Part shown: positions 6,135 through 13,315 of the stretch, piece by piece | Layout of the letters: each line of letters starts with the position of its first letter | Numbering within the stretch: position 1 is the stretch's first letter | Source: an uncultured Clostridia bacterium | GTDB lineage: Bacteria; Bacillota; Clostridia; Lachnospirales; Lachnospiraceae | Direction: 5' to 3' | Length of the DNA: 15,710 nt | NCBI GenBank assembly: GCA_946405675.1 | Contig: CAMJIC010000034.1 | Span: 1-15,710, forward strand | Made by a program: the position numbers and the translations under genes | The notes under the pieces: model-generated | What the model was told of the DNA's origin: nothing | Seen by the model: the letters and a program-made list of their open reading frames with translations, nothing else | Database searches by the model: none

Positions 6135-9100
6135 TTGGGAAAGATCAGAGTACATGAACTTGCAAAGGAGCTGGACAGACCTTCCGGCGATGTGATAGAC
6201 ATTCTGACAAGAATGGGCCTTACGGATGTCAAGGCCGCCAGCGGAATTGAGGAAAGCCTTGCCGCGAAAGTGAGGGAGAGGCTTTCCTCCAGGACATCGC
6301 CGTCTCAGAATGCTGCCCCTTCGGAGAAGCGGCAGACTCCCGGGAAAGCCCAGGGCAGTGAGGAAGGTGCGCCGAAGAAGAAGAAGTTCGTCGCTGTCTT
6401 TCGCCGTGAAAACGCGCGCAGCGGGGTTATTTCCCGGATGCCCACCAAGCAGGCGCAGCAAAGAAGCGCCGCTCCGGTGGCGCATACTGCACGCCCGGTA
6501 CAAAGAAGGCGCCCCCAGGATCAGGCGCAGCGTCCCCTTGACCCGAATGCTCGTCCCAGGACGCCGGAGGGGGCTGTCAATCCTGCTACCAGGAGACCGG
6601 ATGGGCTGAGGCCGGAACCGGTCAGGGCGGAGAATCCGGCACGTATGAGTGCTGCTCCTGCTCAGGCACAGGCTCCGTCTGCACCCGCGCAGTCCCAACC
6701 TGTCCAGACACAGCCATCCGCCGCTCCTAAGGCACAGCCGTCCTCTGCGCCGAATGCTCCGGCAGCAGCCGCGCCTTCCCCTCAGGTATCTGTTTCCGGG
6801 AAAGCTCCAGTCACCGGATCTGTGCCAAATGCCGCGCAGGCAGCTGCACCTGCTGTGAAGGAGGCTGTATCCTCCCAGCCGGTATCAAGGCAGGCTTCCG
6901 GCAGGAAGGATATGGCCGCATCAGGCTCCGGATCTGCCAAAGTACAGGGCACGGGAAACACCAGTGCGCCCAGAAAGCCTTCTTCTCCCGCGAGCCAGGG
7001 CAGCAGGCGCCAGTCCTCCCAGGACCGCAGCCAGGGACGTTCCGATCAGGGCAAGGCGGAGGGGAGGCGTCCGTATCAGGGCGACCGTTCCCGCAATTCC
7101 CAGTCTCAGGACCGGCAGGGAGGTGCCGCATTCTCCGGCCAGGGAAGGCCAGGTGCCGGAAGGCAGTCCCAGGGCCAGGCAGCCAGCGTAAGCGCAAAGC
7201 CTGGTGCTTCCTCGGGAAGAGGCGGTCAGGGCAGGAATGGATCCTCCAAAGGCCGGTTTGATTCCAACCGGGATAATGCACAGAACCGTAATAAGAACGC
7301 GAATGCCCGGAGGGAAGGAAAAGACCGCAACGAGAAGTATAACCGGTTTGACGCGAATGACCGGGTGCAGACCGGGCGGCGCAGGAAAGACCAGAATAAG
7401 GCTGTCGTTAAGGCTGAGCCGGTGAAGGTCGAGGAGAAGATCAAGACGATCATTCTGCCGGACCACATCACCCTCAAAGAGCTTGCGGATAAGATGAAGG
7501 TCCAGGCTTCCCAGATCATTAAGAAGCTGTTTATGGATGGGAAGATGGTCACGATGAACTCTGACCTGACCTATGAAGAGGCGGAGGAGATCGCGGTCGA
7601 ATATGAGATCCTGTGCGAGCATGAGGAGAAGACCGACCTGATCGCAGACCTGCTCAAGGAAGAGGAAGAGAGCGAAGACGATATGGTCGCAAGACCGCCG
7701 GTTGTCTGTGTCATGGGTCATGTTGACCATGGTAAGACCTCCCTCCTTGACGCAATCCGTGACACCCATGTCACCGACAGGGAGTCCGGCGGGATCACCC
7801 AGCATATCGGTGCGTCTGTCATCCATTACAATGACAGGACCATTACGTTCCTTGATACGCCGGGCCATGAAGCATTTACCGCCATGCGTATGAGAGGCGC
7901 AAACTCAACGGATATCGCGGTTCTGGTTGTGGCGGCGGATGATGGCGTCATGCCCCAGACCGTGGAGGCGATCAACCATGCGAAAGCTGCAGGGATCGAG
8001 ATCATCGTCGCGATCAACAAGATCGATAAGCCCAGTGCGAATATCGACCGTGTCAAGCAGGAGCTGACGGAATATGAACTGATCTCTGAGGACTGGGGCG
8101 GAAGCACTACCATGGTTCCGGTGTCTGCGAAGTCCCACGAAGGAATCGACGATCTTCTGGAGATGATCCTTCTGACCGCGGATGTGATGGAGCTGAAATC
8201 CAATCCGAACCGCCGTGCAAGAGGCCTCGTGATCGAAGCAAAGCTGGATAAAGGACGCGGGCCGGTAGCATCGCTCCTGATCCAGAAGGGAACGCTTCAC
8301 GTCGGAGATCCCATCGACGCAGGCGCATGCTTCGGAAAGGTCCGTGCGATGACGGACGATAAGGGCAGGCGCGTCAAAGAAGCCGGTCCTTCCATGCCGG
8401 TCGAGGTCATCGGGTTCTCGGATGTCCCCGGAGCCGGAGAGATCTTTACTTCTCCGGAGACAGAGAAGGAGGCGAAGAACTTTGCCGCTACCTTTATCAC
8501 GGTGGGCAAGGAAAAGATGATTGAAGAATCCCGCAAGAGAACTTCTCTGGATGATCTGTTCAACCAGATCAAAGAGGGTACGCTGAAGGATCTGAACCTG
8601 ATCGTCAAGGCGGACGTGCAGGGTTCCGTGGAGGCATTGCGCCAGAGTCTCCTGAAGCTGACGAATGAAGAAGTCATTGTCAAGATCATCCATTCCGCGG
8701 TCGGCGCGATCAATGAATCAGACGTGACCCTTGCCGGCGCTTCCAATGCAATCATCATCGGATTCAACGTGCGTCCGGATGCGCAGGCGAAATCCACTGC
8801 CGAGCATGAGGGCGTGGATATCCGGCTGTACAAGGTGATCTATGACGCGATCAATGACGTCGAGAACGCGATGAAGGGGATGCTTGAGCCAATCTACGAG
8901 GAGAAGGTCACCGGGCATGTTGAGATCCGGCAGATCTTCAAGGCCAGCGGCGTCGGCAACATTGCCGGTTCCTATGTCCTGGACGGCACAGTCCAAAGAG
9001 GCTCCAAGGCACGCATCACGCGTGACGGCAAGCAGATCTTTGACGGATCCATCGCGTCGCTCAAGCGGTTCAAGGATGATGTCAAGGAAGTGCGGGCCGG

Positions 9101-9194
9101 ATATGAATGCGGACTTGTCTTTGACGGATTCAGCGAGATCCGGGAGGGCGACCAGGTGGAAGTTTACATCATGGTTGAGGTTGCGCGCAGCTGA
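6135..9194 (+). CDS. infB: Translation initiation factor IF-2 with a very long low-complexity linker
   Basis: IF2 is the GTPase that brings initiator tRNA to the 30S subunit and promotes subunit joining. The start is TTG at 6135, with GGAGGT at 6122-6127 seven bases upstream, and GKIRVHELAKEL is the conserved N-terminal IF2_N motif. A second IF2_N-like domain lies at about 437-495. The GTPase motifs are GHVDHGKT at 528-535, DTPGHEAF from 574, NKID at 628-631 and a later SAK. Domains II-IV follow to a typical end, VEVYIMVEVARS. At 1019 residues it is far longer than the roughly 720-residue Bacillus form. The excess is a disordered region at about 55-435: Pro/Ala/Gln/Ser rich first, then Gly/Arg/Asn/Gln/Ser rich and strongly basic. 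Linkers of this kind occur in Clostridia and Actinobacteria, and the frame is intact. Confidence 0.97.
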   Translation: MGKIRVHELAKELDRPSGDVIDILTRMGLTDVKAASGIEESLAAKVRERLSSRTSPSQNAAPSEKRQTPGKAQGSEEGAPKKKKFVAVFRRENARSGVISRMPTKQAQQRSAAPVAHTARPVQRRRPQDQAQRPLDPNARPRTPEGAVNPATRRPDGLRPEPVRAENPARMSAAPAQAQAPSAPAQSQPVQTQPSAAPKAQPSSAPNAPAAAAPSPQVSVSGKAPVTGSVPNAAQAAAPAVKEAVSSQPVSRQASGRKDMAASGSGSAKVQGTGNTSAPRKPSSPASQGSRRQSSQDRSQGRSDQGKAEGRRPYQGDRSRNSQSQDRQGGAAFSGQGRPGAGRQSQGQAASVSAKPGASSGRGGQGRNGSSKGRFDSNRDNAQNRNKNANARREGKDRNEKYNRFDANDRVQTGRRRKDQNKAVVKAEPVKVEEKIKTIILPDHITLKELADKMKVQASQIIKKLFMDGKMVTMNSDLTYEEAEEIAVEYEILCEHEEKTDLIADLLKEEEESEDDMVARPPVVCVMGHVDHGKTSLLDAIRDTHVTDRESGGITQHIGASVIHYNDRTITFLDTPGHEAFTAMRMRGANSTDIAVLVVAADDGVMPQTVEAINHAKAAGIEIIVAINKIDKPSANIDRVKQELTEYELISEDWGGSTTMVPVSAKSHEGIDDLLEMILLTADVMELKSNPNRRARGLVIEAKLDKGRGPVASLLIQKGTLHVGDPIDAGACFGKVRAMTDDKGRRVKEAGPSMPVEVIGFSDVPGAGEIFTSPETEKEAKNFAATFITVGKEKMIEESRKRTSLDDLFNQIKEGTLKDLNLIVKADVQGSVEALRQSLLKLTNEEVIVKIIHSAVGAINESDVTLAGASNAIIIGFNVRPDAQAKSTAEHEGVDIRLYKVIYDAINDVENAMKGMLEPIYEEKVTGHVEIRQIFKASGVGNIAGSYVLDGTVQRGSKARITRDGKQIFDGSIASLKRFKDDVKEVRAGYECGLVFDGFSEIREGDQVEVYIMVEVARS

Positions 9195-9208
9195 CCGGAG
9201 GTGGCAAG

Positions 9209-9631
9209 GTGAGAAAAAACAGTATCAAAAACATCCGGATCAATGAGGAAGTACGCAGGCAGCTTCAGGAGATCATCATGCGCCAGCTCAAGGATCCCCG
9301 CGTGGATCCCATGACCAGTGTTACAAAGGTTGAGGTGGCGCCGGATCTGAAAACCTGCAAGGCATTTATCTCCGTGCTCGGCAATTCCGAGGCGCTTGGC
9401 ACCACGCTGGAAGGGCTTCAGAGCGCGGAGGGGTATCTTCGGCGTGAGCTTGCAAGGATCGTGAATCTGCGCAATACGCCGCAGATCCGGTTTATTCCGG
9501 ATGATTCCATTGCCTATGGAGTCGATATGTCCAAAAAGATCGATGAAGTGATCGCGCAGGACGAATCCAGGCATGTTCCGTCTCCCGGAGAATCGGGAGA
9601 AGAAGGCCTTGAAGGAGGGGCAACGGTTTGA
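9209..9631 (+). CDS. rbfA: 30S ribosome-binding factor RbfA
   Basis: RbfA is a KH-fold protein needed for late 30S maturation, near 16S rRNA helix 1, and for cold adaptation. The 140-residue product starts at GTG 9209, with GGAGGTGG at 9197-9204 upstream. The family pattern is clear: RINEEVRRQLQEIIMRQLKDPR at the N-terminus, a TSVTKVEVAPDLKTCKAFISV strand pair, LRRELARIVNLRNTPQIRFIPDDS, and MSKKIDEVI near the end. A short Gly/Glu-rich tail follows, as in many clostridial homologues. It sits 14 bases after infB, and its stop overlaps the nrnA start by 4 bases (TTGA), a sign of translational coupling. Confidence 0.96.
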   Translation: MRKNSIKNIRINEEVRRQLQEIIMRQLKDPRVDPMTSVTKVEVAPDLKTCKAFISVLGNSEALGTTLEGLQSAEGYLRRELARIVNLRNTPQIRFIPDDSIAYGVDMSKKIDEVIAQDESRHVPSPGESGEEGLEGGATV

Positions 9632-10584
9632 TTTCTCTGGACCATATTCTGGAGTCGGTGAAGACGGTAGGGATCTGCGGCCATGTAAAGCCGGATGGAG
9701 ATGCCTATGGCAGCTGCATGGGACTGTATCTGTTCCTGAAAACCTATTATCCCTCCATCCAGGCAAAGGTGTATCTGGAAGATAGTTATCCGGATTCCTA
9801 CCGGTTTGTTTCCTGCTCGGATCAGGTGATCCATGATTATCCGGACGAGGAGCCGCATGATCTGTTTATCGCACTGGATTCGGGCAGCCTTGACAGGCTG
9901 GGACGGTCACTGGATTATTTTCTCGCAGCAAGGAATACCGTTGTGATCGATCACCATGTCTCCAACACAGGATATGGGCTGATCCGTGAGATTCAGGCGG
10001 ACGCGAGTTCTACGAGCGAACTGATTGCGCTGCTGATCGGAAAGGACAGGATCACGAAGGAGATTGCGGAGCCTTTGTATATGGGGATCGTCCATGATAC
10101 CGGAATCTTCCAGTACAGCTGTACCACCAGCCGGACCATGATGGTGGGGGGATGGCTGATGGATAAGGGAATCAATTATCCATGGATCTGCGATGAGACA
10201 TTTTTCCTGAAAAGCTACCGGCAGAATCAGGTGTTGGGAAGGGCGCTGACAGAAAGCATCCTGATGATGGATGGCAGACTGATTTTCAGCGCTATTCGCC
10301 GGAAGGATATGGACTTTTACCAGGTATGCCCGGCGGATCTGGACGGGATTGTCCAGGCGCTGCGTGTGACCCGGGGCGTGGAGGTAGCGGTTTTTCTGTA
10401 CGAGTCGGCTCCTGCCAGGTTCAAGGTCAGTCTGCGGTCGAATGGAAGGGTTGATGTCTCAAAGGTCGCCGTTTATTTCCAGGGCGGCGGCCATTTCATG
10501 GCAGCGGGATGCACGATGGACGGCAGCGTTTATGATGTGGTGAACAATATTGCGGCACAGGTTGAGAAACAGCTGATGGACTGA
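9628..10584 (+). CDS. nrnA: Bifunctional oligoribonuclease / pAp phosphatase NrnA (DHH-DHHA1)
   Basis: NrnA degrades 2-5 nucleotide RNAs left by other nucleases and dephosphorylates 3'-phosphoadenosine 5'-phosphate (pAp). The 318-residue protein has the DHH phosphoesterase motifs in order: GHVKPDGDAYGS at about 18-29 (metal-binding His and Asp residues), ALDSGSLDRLG, and DHH at 108-110 in VVIDHHVSN. The DHHA1 substrate-binding GGGH is at 286-289. The start is TTG at 9628, supported by GGAGGGG at 9614-9620; it overlaps the rbfA stop by 4 bases. Its place between rbfA and truB is standard for Bacillota. Together with pnp in this window, it covers most of the RNA decay path from oligomers to mononucleotides. 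Confidence 0.95.
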   Translation: MISLDHILESVKTVGICGHVKPDGDAYGSCMGLYLFLKTYYPSIQAKVYLEDSYPDSYRFVSCSDQVIHDYPDEEPHDLFIALDSGSLDRLGRSLDYFLAARNTVVIDHHVSNTGYGLIREIQADASSTSELIALLIGKDRITKEIAEPLYMGIVHDTGIFQYSCTTSRTMMVGGWLMDKGINYPWICDETFFLKSYRQNQVLGRALTESILMMDGRLIFSAIRRKDMDFYQVCPADLDGIVQALRVTRGVEVAVFLYESAPARFKVSLRSNGRVDVSKVAVYFQGGGHFMAAGCTMDGSVYDVVNNIAAQVEKQLMD

Positions 10585-10681
10585 CTGCATGATTGATGGC
10601 TGCATAATTTATAGTTTTATACGTCACTTACGGTTCCGCTAGTGACTATACTGAATAGAGTTACGGAAGAAGGTTCTTTTT
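10585..10681 (+). promoter_or_regulatory. nrnA-truB gap with a dyad and possible internal promoter
   Basis: This 97-base gap is A+T-rich compared with its surroundings. It has a dyad, GTCACT (10623-10628) and AGTGAC (10641-10646), whose right arm is followed at once by TATACT (10647-10652), a good -10 hexamer. No good -35 is seen 16-18 bases upstream of it. A second option is TTGATG (10593-10598), 18 bases, then TTATAC (10617-10622). An internal promoter for truB-ribF is plausible but unproven; no terminator is visible. Confidence 0.3.
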
Positions 10682-11581
10682 GTGCTGAACGGAATCCTGA
10701 ATGTATATAAAGAGAGCGGCTACACCAGCAACGATGTCGTGGCAAAGCTGCGGGGTATTCTCCGCCAGCGGAGGATCGGACACGCAGGCACACTGGATCC
10801 GGCGGCAACAGGCGTCCTTCCGGTACTTATGGGATCCGCCACACGCATTTCGGAATGGGTGATGGATCATGAGAAGGAATACCGTGCCATCCTTGTTCTT
10901 GGCGTGGAGACGGACACGCAGGATCTGACGGGAAGCGTGCTCCGGACATATGATGGACCTTTTCCCTGTGAGGATGAGATCAGGCAGGCAGTCTTGTCCT
11001 TTGCGGGCGGCTATGAGCAGCTGCCTCCGATGTATTCAGCCAAACAGGTAAATGGGAAGCGTCTATACGAGCTTGCACGAGAGGGAAAGGTTGTTGAACG
11101 GAAGAAGGTGTTCGTATCCATTCCCGCCATCACGGTTGAGAGGATCGACCTTCCGGAGGTGACGATCGATGTCCGGTGTTCCAAGGGCACCTACATACGT
11201 ACCTTATGCCATGATATCGGGAAGAAGCTCGGCCCGGGTGCAAGCATGAAGGAGCTTACCCGCACAAGCGCCGGCGGCTTTTCCATTGATGACGCCATCA
11301 CCCTTTCTCAGATCGAAGCGATTGCTTCTGAAGGAAGGATCAGTGAAAAGATCGTTCCCGTCGAGGAGCTGTTTCTGGACTGTCTTCGAGTGCGTACCCT
11401 GACAGCGCAGGCCCAGAAGAAACTGCTGAATGGAAATGCGCTTACTACTTCTGAGCTGTCCCTTCCTCCCGCAGGCGCGGGGGATCTGATCAGGATGTGC
11501 ACGTCGGAGGGCAGTTTTCTTGCAATCTACCGATTTGAACCCGGGGAAAAGCGTTATGTCCCTTATCGGATGTTTTTTTGA
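10682..11581 (+). CDS. truB: tRNA pseudouridine(55) synthase TruB
   Basis: TruB converts U55 in the T-arm of tRNAs to pseudouridine. The 299-residue product has the family start LNGILNVYKESGYTSNDVV and the catalytic motif GHAGTLDPAATGVLP with nucleophile Asp39. Further TruB landmarks are EKEYRAILVLGVETDTQDLTG, PPMYSAKQVNGKRLYELAREG, VRCSKGTYIRTLCHDIG and LTRTSAGGFSIDDA. The C-terminal portion after about residue 225 fits a PUA-like domain. The start is GTG at 10682, preceded by AGAAGG at about 10668-10673, and the conserved N-terminus excludes a later start. It has its own 97-base leader, while ribF follows after 50 bases. Confidence 0.96.
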   Translation: MLNGILNVYKESGYTSNDVVAKLRGILRQRRIGHAGTLDPAATGVLPVLMGSATRISEWVMDHEKEYRAILVLGVETDTQDLTGSVLRTYDGPFPCEDEIRQAVLSFAGGYEQLPPMYSAKQVNGKRLYELAREGKVVERKKVFVSIPAITVERIDLPEVTIDVRCSKGTYIRTLCHDIGKKLGPGASMKELTRTSAGGFSIDDAITLSQIEAIASEGRISEKIVPVEELFLDCLRVRTLTAQAQKKLLNGNALTTSELSLPPAGAGDLIRMCTSEGSFLAIYRFEPGEKRYVPYRMFF

Positions 11582-11608
11582 CTGTTCAAAGCAGGTTATA
11601 CACGGCTT

Positions 11609-11635
11609 TACGGTTTTGAGGTAATACGGTTTTGA
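11609..11635 (+). repeat. 11-base direct repeat over the ribF start
   Basis: TACGGTTTTGA occurs at 11609-11619 and again at 11625-11635. The second copy contains the TTG start codon of ribF (11632). The ribosome binding site GAGGTA (11618-11623) lies between them, partly within the first copy. In the first copy, TTG at 11616 would open only a two-codon frame (TTG AGG TAA). It may be a small duplication or chance. Confidence 0.7.
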
Positions 11636-12561
11636 AGCTTTTTCACAGTTTAGAAGAGTACAGGGAGTATGCCGATGCCCATGGCAGGGAGCGCACGGCA
11701 CTGACGTTTGGTAAATTTGACGGAATCCATATCGGACACAAAAAACTGATCTGTCAGATCACGGATCATGCGCGCGCCCTTTCTCTGAAAAGCGCGGTGA
11801 TAGCGATCGAGATCAATCCGAATACCATTCTGAGCCATGAAGAACGTGCGGATTACCTGGAATCATTGGGTGTGGATATTCTGATCGAGTGTCCATTCAC
11901 AGACAAGTTCCGGAGCACGTCGGCCGAGGATTTTATAAGAGGGATCCTCTGTGACACCATGCATGCGGCTTTTGTCTGCGCCGCGCAGGATCTTTCCTTC
12001 GGGCATGACCGGCAAGGCGATGCTGCTACCCTGGAACAGGCCGGATGCCGTTTTTGTTTTCAGACAAAGATTTTAGAGATGGAACCCTTCCACGGGATGG
12101 CTGTCAGCTCAACCCGTGTACGTGAGGCACTGAAGGAGGGAGACATGGAGCTTGTCCGAGAGCTCCTGGGAAGACCTTATCCTGTCATGGGTACAGTCCG
12201 CCACGGGCGACACATCGGAACCGGAATCGGGATTCCCACCGTCAATGTGCATCCCGCGCCGGAAAAGCTTCTTCCGCCGGATGGTGTCTATGCATCCATC
12301 ACCCATCTTCCGGGAAAGGTTGTGAAGAAGGGGATCACAAACATCGGTGTGAGACCCACCGTAAACGGAAAAACGCGGAAGGCTGAGACAACGCTGTTTG
12401 ATTACCATGAAGACCTGTATGGGCAGACCATTACCAGCGAGCTTCTGTGTTTCCTGAGGCCGGAACGGAAATTTTCCGGGTTGGAAAGTCTGAAGGCTCA
12501 GATCGAAAAGGACTGTGAGAGGGCCAGGGAGATATTGAAGTCTGCGCCTTCCCGCTCCTGA
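11632..12561 (+). CDS. ribF: Bifunctional riboflavin kinase / FAD synthetase RibF
   Basis: RibF phosphorylates riboflavin to FMN and adenylates FMN to FAD. The 309-residue product has an N-terminal nucleotidyltransferase domain: GKFDGIHIGH at 27-36 (HIGH-like), LSFGHDRQGD in place of the usual DFRFG-x2-R-x-GD segment, and SSTRVREAL. A C-terminal flavokinase domain follows, with GTVRHGRHIG, PTVN at 202-205 (usual form PTAN), LPPDGVYASI, GITNIGVRPTVNG and DLYGQ. The usual TFDPHP-type motif is changed to AIEINP, a divergence I believe is common among clostridial homologues but could not check. The start is TTG at 11632, after GAGGTA. No FMN riboswitch is visible in the 50-base leader, so expression likely follows truB. 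Confidence 0.94.
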   Translation: MKLFHSLEEYREYADAHGRERTALTFGKFDGIHIGHKKLICQITDHARALSLKSAVIAIEINPNTILSHEERADYLESLGVDILIECPFTDKFRSTSAEDFIRGILCDTMHAAFVCAAQDLSFGHDRQGDAATLEQAGCRFCFQTKILEMEPFHGMAVSSTRVREALKEGDMELVRELLGRPYPVMGTVRHGRHIGTGIGIPTVNVHPAPEKLLPPDGVYASITHLPGKVVKKGITNIGVRPTVNGKTRKAETTLFDYHEDLYGQTITSELLCFLRPERKFSGLESLKAQIEKDCERAREILKSAPSRS

Positions 12562-12577
12562 TCAATGGATTCAGGAG
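12555..12577 (+). other. Short hairpin overlapping the ribF stop
   Basis: CTCCTGA (12555-12561, which includes the ribF stop) and TCAGGAG (12571-12577) form a 7-base-pair stem with a 9-base loop. There is no T-tract, so it is at best a weak 3'-end element of the ribF transcript. Confidence 0.35.
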
Positions 12578-12612
12578 GGCGCTGCGTGCCGATGACACGC
12601 ATTCAACACAGA

Positions 12613-12656
12613 CCTGGCCGGCCTGCAACAATTTAATCAGAATTGTTCCGGCCAGG
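12613..12656 (+). other. Large bulged stem-loop between ribF and rpsO
   Basis: CCTGGCCGG (12613-12621) pairs with CCGGCCAGG (12648-12656), and within it AACAATT (12627-12633) pairs with AATTGTT (12641-12647) around loop TAATCAG. The only interruption is a 5-base bulge on the left arm (12622-12626). This gives 16 pairs in total. No T-tract follows, and the right arm ends one base before the -35 box of the rpsO promoter. It may stabilise or end the ribF transcript by a non-canonical route, or bind a protein beside the promoter. Confidence 0.7.
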
Positions 12657-12657
12657 G

Positions 12658-12687
12658 TTGACTTCAGTCCGGGGATAATGATATAGT
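12658..12687 (+). promoter_or_regulatory. Extended -10 promoter of rpsO
   Basis: TTGACT (12658-12663) and TATAGT (12682-12687) are spaced by 18 bases, and TGA directly before the -10 supplies an extended -10 TG. Each hexamer matches consensus at five of six positions. Transcription would begin near 12694, giving an rpsO leader of about 115 bases. This is the best housekeeping promoter in the window. Confidence 0.75.
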
Positions 12688-12711
12688 CCCAAAGTATGGT
12701 TTTGTTTTCGT

Positions 12712-12778
12712 CCGGCTTTGCCGGCGGTAAGATATGCCTTCACTCAGGAGCCGGATCACTCCGGCCGCTCCTTCGTGA
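12712..12778 (+). promoter_or_regulatory. Structured rpsO leader, candidate S15 autoregulatory site
   Basis: A small hairpin, CCGGC-TTT-GCCGG (12712-12724), is followed by a long one at 12740-12778. Its layers are TCAC/GTGA outermost, a 3x3 internal loop, GGAG/CTCC, a 3-base bulge on the right, and CCGGA/TCCGG closed by loop TCAC. The loop TCAC could instead pair with GTGA at 12775-12778. S15 is known to repress its own mRNA through leader structures that differ between bacterial groups; placing this leader in that class is an inference from its position. Confidence 0.45.
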
Positions 12779-12810
12779 CAGGTGTTGATCAAAATAGGAG
12801 GATACCAGTA

Positions 12811-13077
12811 ATGATCACAAAAGAGAAGAAGACAGCAATTATCGAAGAGTATGGAAGGAAGCCTGGTGATACCGGTTCGCCGGAGGTTCAGGTTGCGGTT
12901 CTGACTGAGCGGATCAGGGAGCTTACAGAGCATCTGAAGGTGAACCCGAAGGATCATCATTCCAGAAGAGGACTGCTGAAGATGGTTGGTAAGAGGAGAG
13001 GCCTTCTGGAGTATCTCAAGAAGACTGATATCGAAGGATATCGTGCTCTGATCGCCAAGCTCGGACTTCGTAAATAA
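12811..13077 (+). CDS. rpsO: 30S ribosomal protein S15
   Basis: S15 is a primary binder of the 16S rRNA central domain at the helix 20-22 junction and contributes to intersubunit bridge B4. The 88-residue product has the universal length and signatures: DTGSPEVQVAVLTERI, LTEHLKVNPKDHHSRRGLL and KRRGLLEYLKKTD. The frame is open back to 12718, but AGGAGGAT at 12796-12803 and the conserved N-terminus MITKEKK set the ATG at 12811. It has its own promoter and an intrinsic terminator, so it can be expressed apart from the upstream operon. The neighbouring pnp matches the classical rpsO-pnp order. Confidence 0.98.
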   Translation: MITKEKKTAIIEEYGRKPGDTGSPEVQVAVLTERIRELTEHLKVNPKDHHSRRGLLKMVGKRRGLLEYLKKTDIEGYRALIAKLGLRK

Positions 13078-13088
13078 TACTGCGCATG

Positions 13089-13122
13089 AGCACCCGGACC
13101 TTGCTGGGCCGGGTGCTTTTTT
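13089..13122 (+). terminator. Intrinsic terminator after rpsO
   Basis: AGCACCCGG (13089-13097) pairs with CCGGGTGCT (13109-13117), and the T-run extends to 13122. The GC-rich stem begins 12 bases after the rpsO stop. Some read-through to pnp is likely, because no clear pnp promoter is seen downstream. Confidence 0.9.
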
Positions 13123-13152
13123 CCAGATTTTGGCTCAGCACATCTGTCGAGG

Positions 13153-13205
13153 CAACTGTAAAGCAGGTCTGCAGCAAGCTGTGAGACAGGCCTTTTTTAC
13201 AGTTG
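13153..13205 (+). promoter_or_regulatory. Long imperfect hairpin in the pnp leader
   Basis: CAACTGTAAA (13153-13162) and TTTACAGTTG (13196-13205) are perfect 10-base arms. Inside, GTCT-GCAG with loop CAAG and CTGT-(g)-AGAC forms a second stem (13167-13187), followed by GGCC and a run of six T. The inner stem plus T-run resembles an attenuator. The outer pairing resembles the RNase III-cleaved stem through which E. coli PNPase controls its own mRNA. Short TCGAGG repeats lie at 13147, 13208 and 13238. Function is inferred from position. Confidence 0.5.
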
Positions 13206-13315
13206 ATTCGAGGATGGGCTGTGTCCAGGCAGACATATCGAGGCGGCATTTTCGTTTTTCTTTTGCCGTTGGTGATAGAAGCGTTCATTCATCGAAAGGA
13301 GAATAGGTAAAGAGC

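Noticed and set aside
6903..6914. Internal IF2 start (ATG at 6912 after AGGAAGG), as for E. coli IF2 isoforms
   Set aside because: The spacing to the ATG is only about two bases and the site lies in low-complexity sequence; support is too weak.
6921..7868. 315-codon minus-strand frame opposite infB
   Set aside because: Shadow of the low-complexity linker and the GTPase start; no motif or start signal.
11582..11631. FMN riboswitch before ribF
   Set aside because: The 50-base gap is too short and has none of the conserved RFN-element pairing.
12718..12810. N-terminal extension of S15 from an upstream ATG
   Set aside because: The extension overlaps the structured leader, lacks family conservation, and a strong ribosome binding site marks the ATG at 12811.
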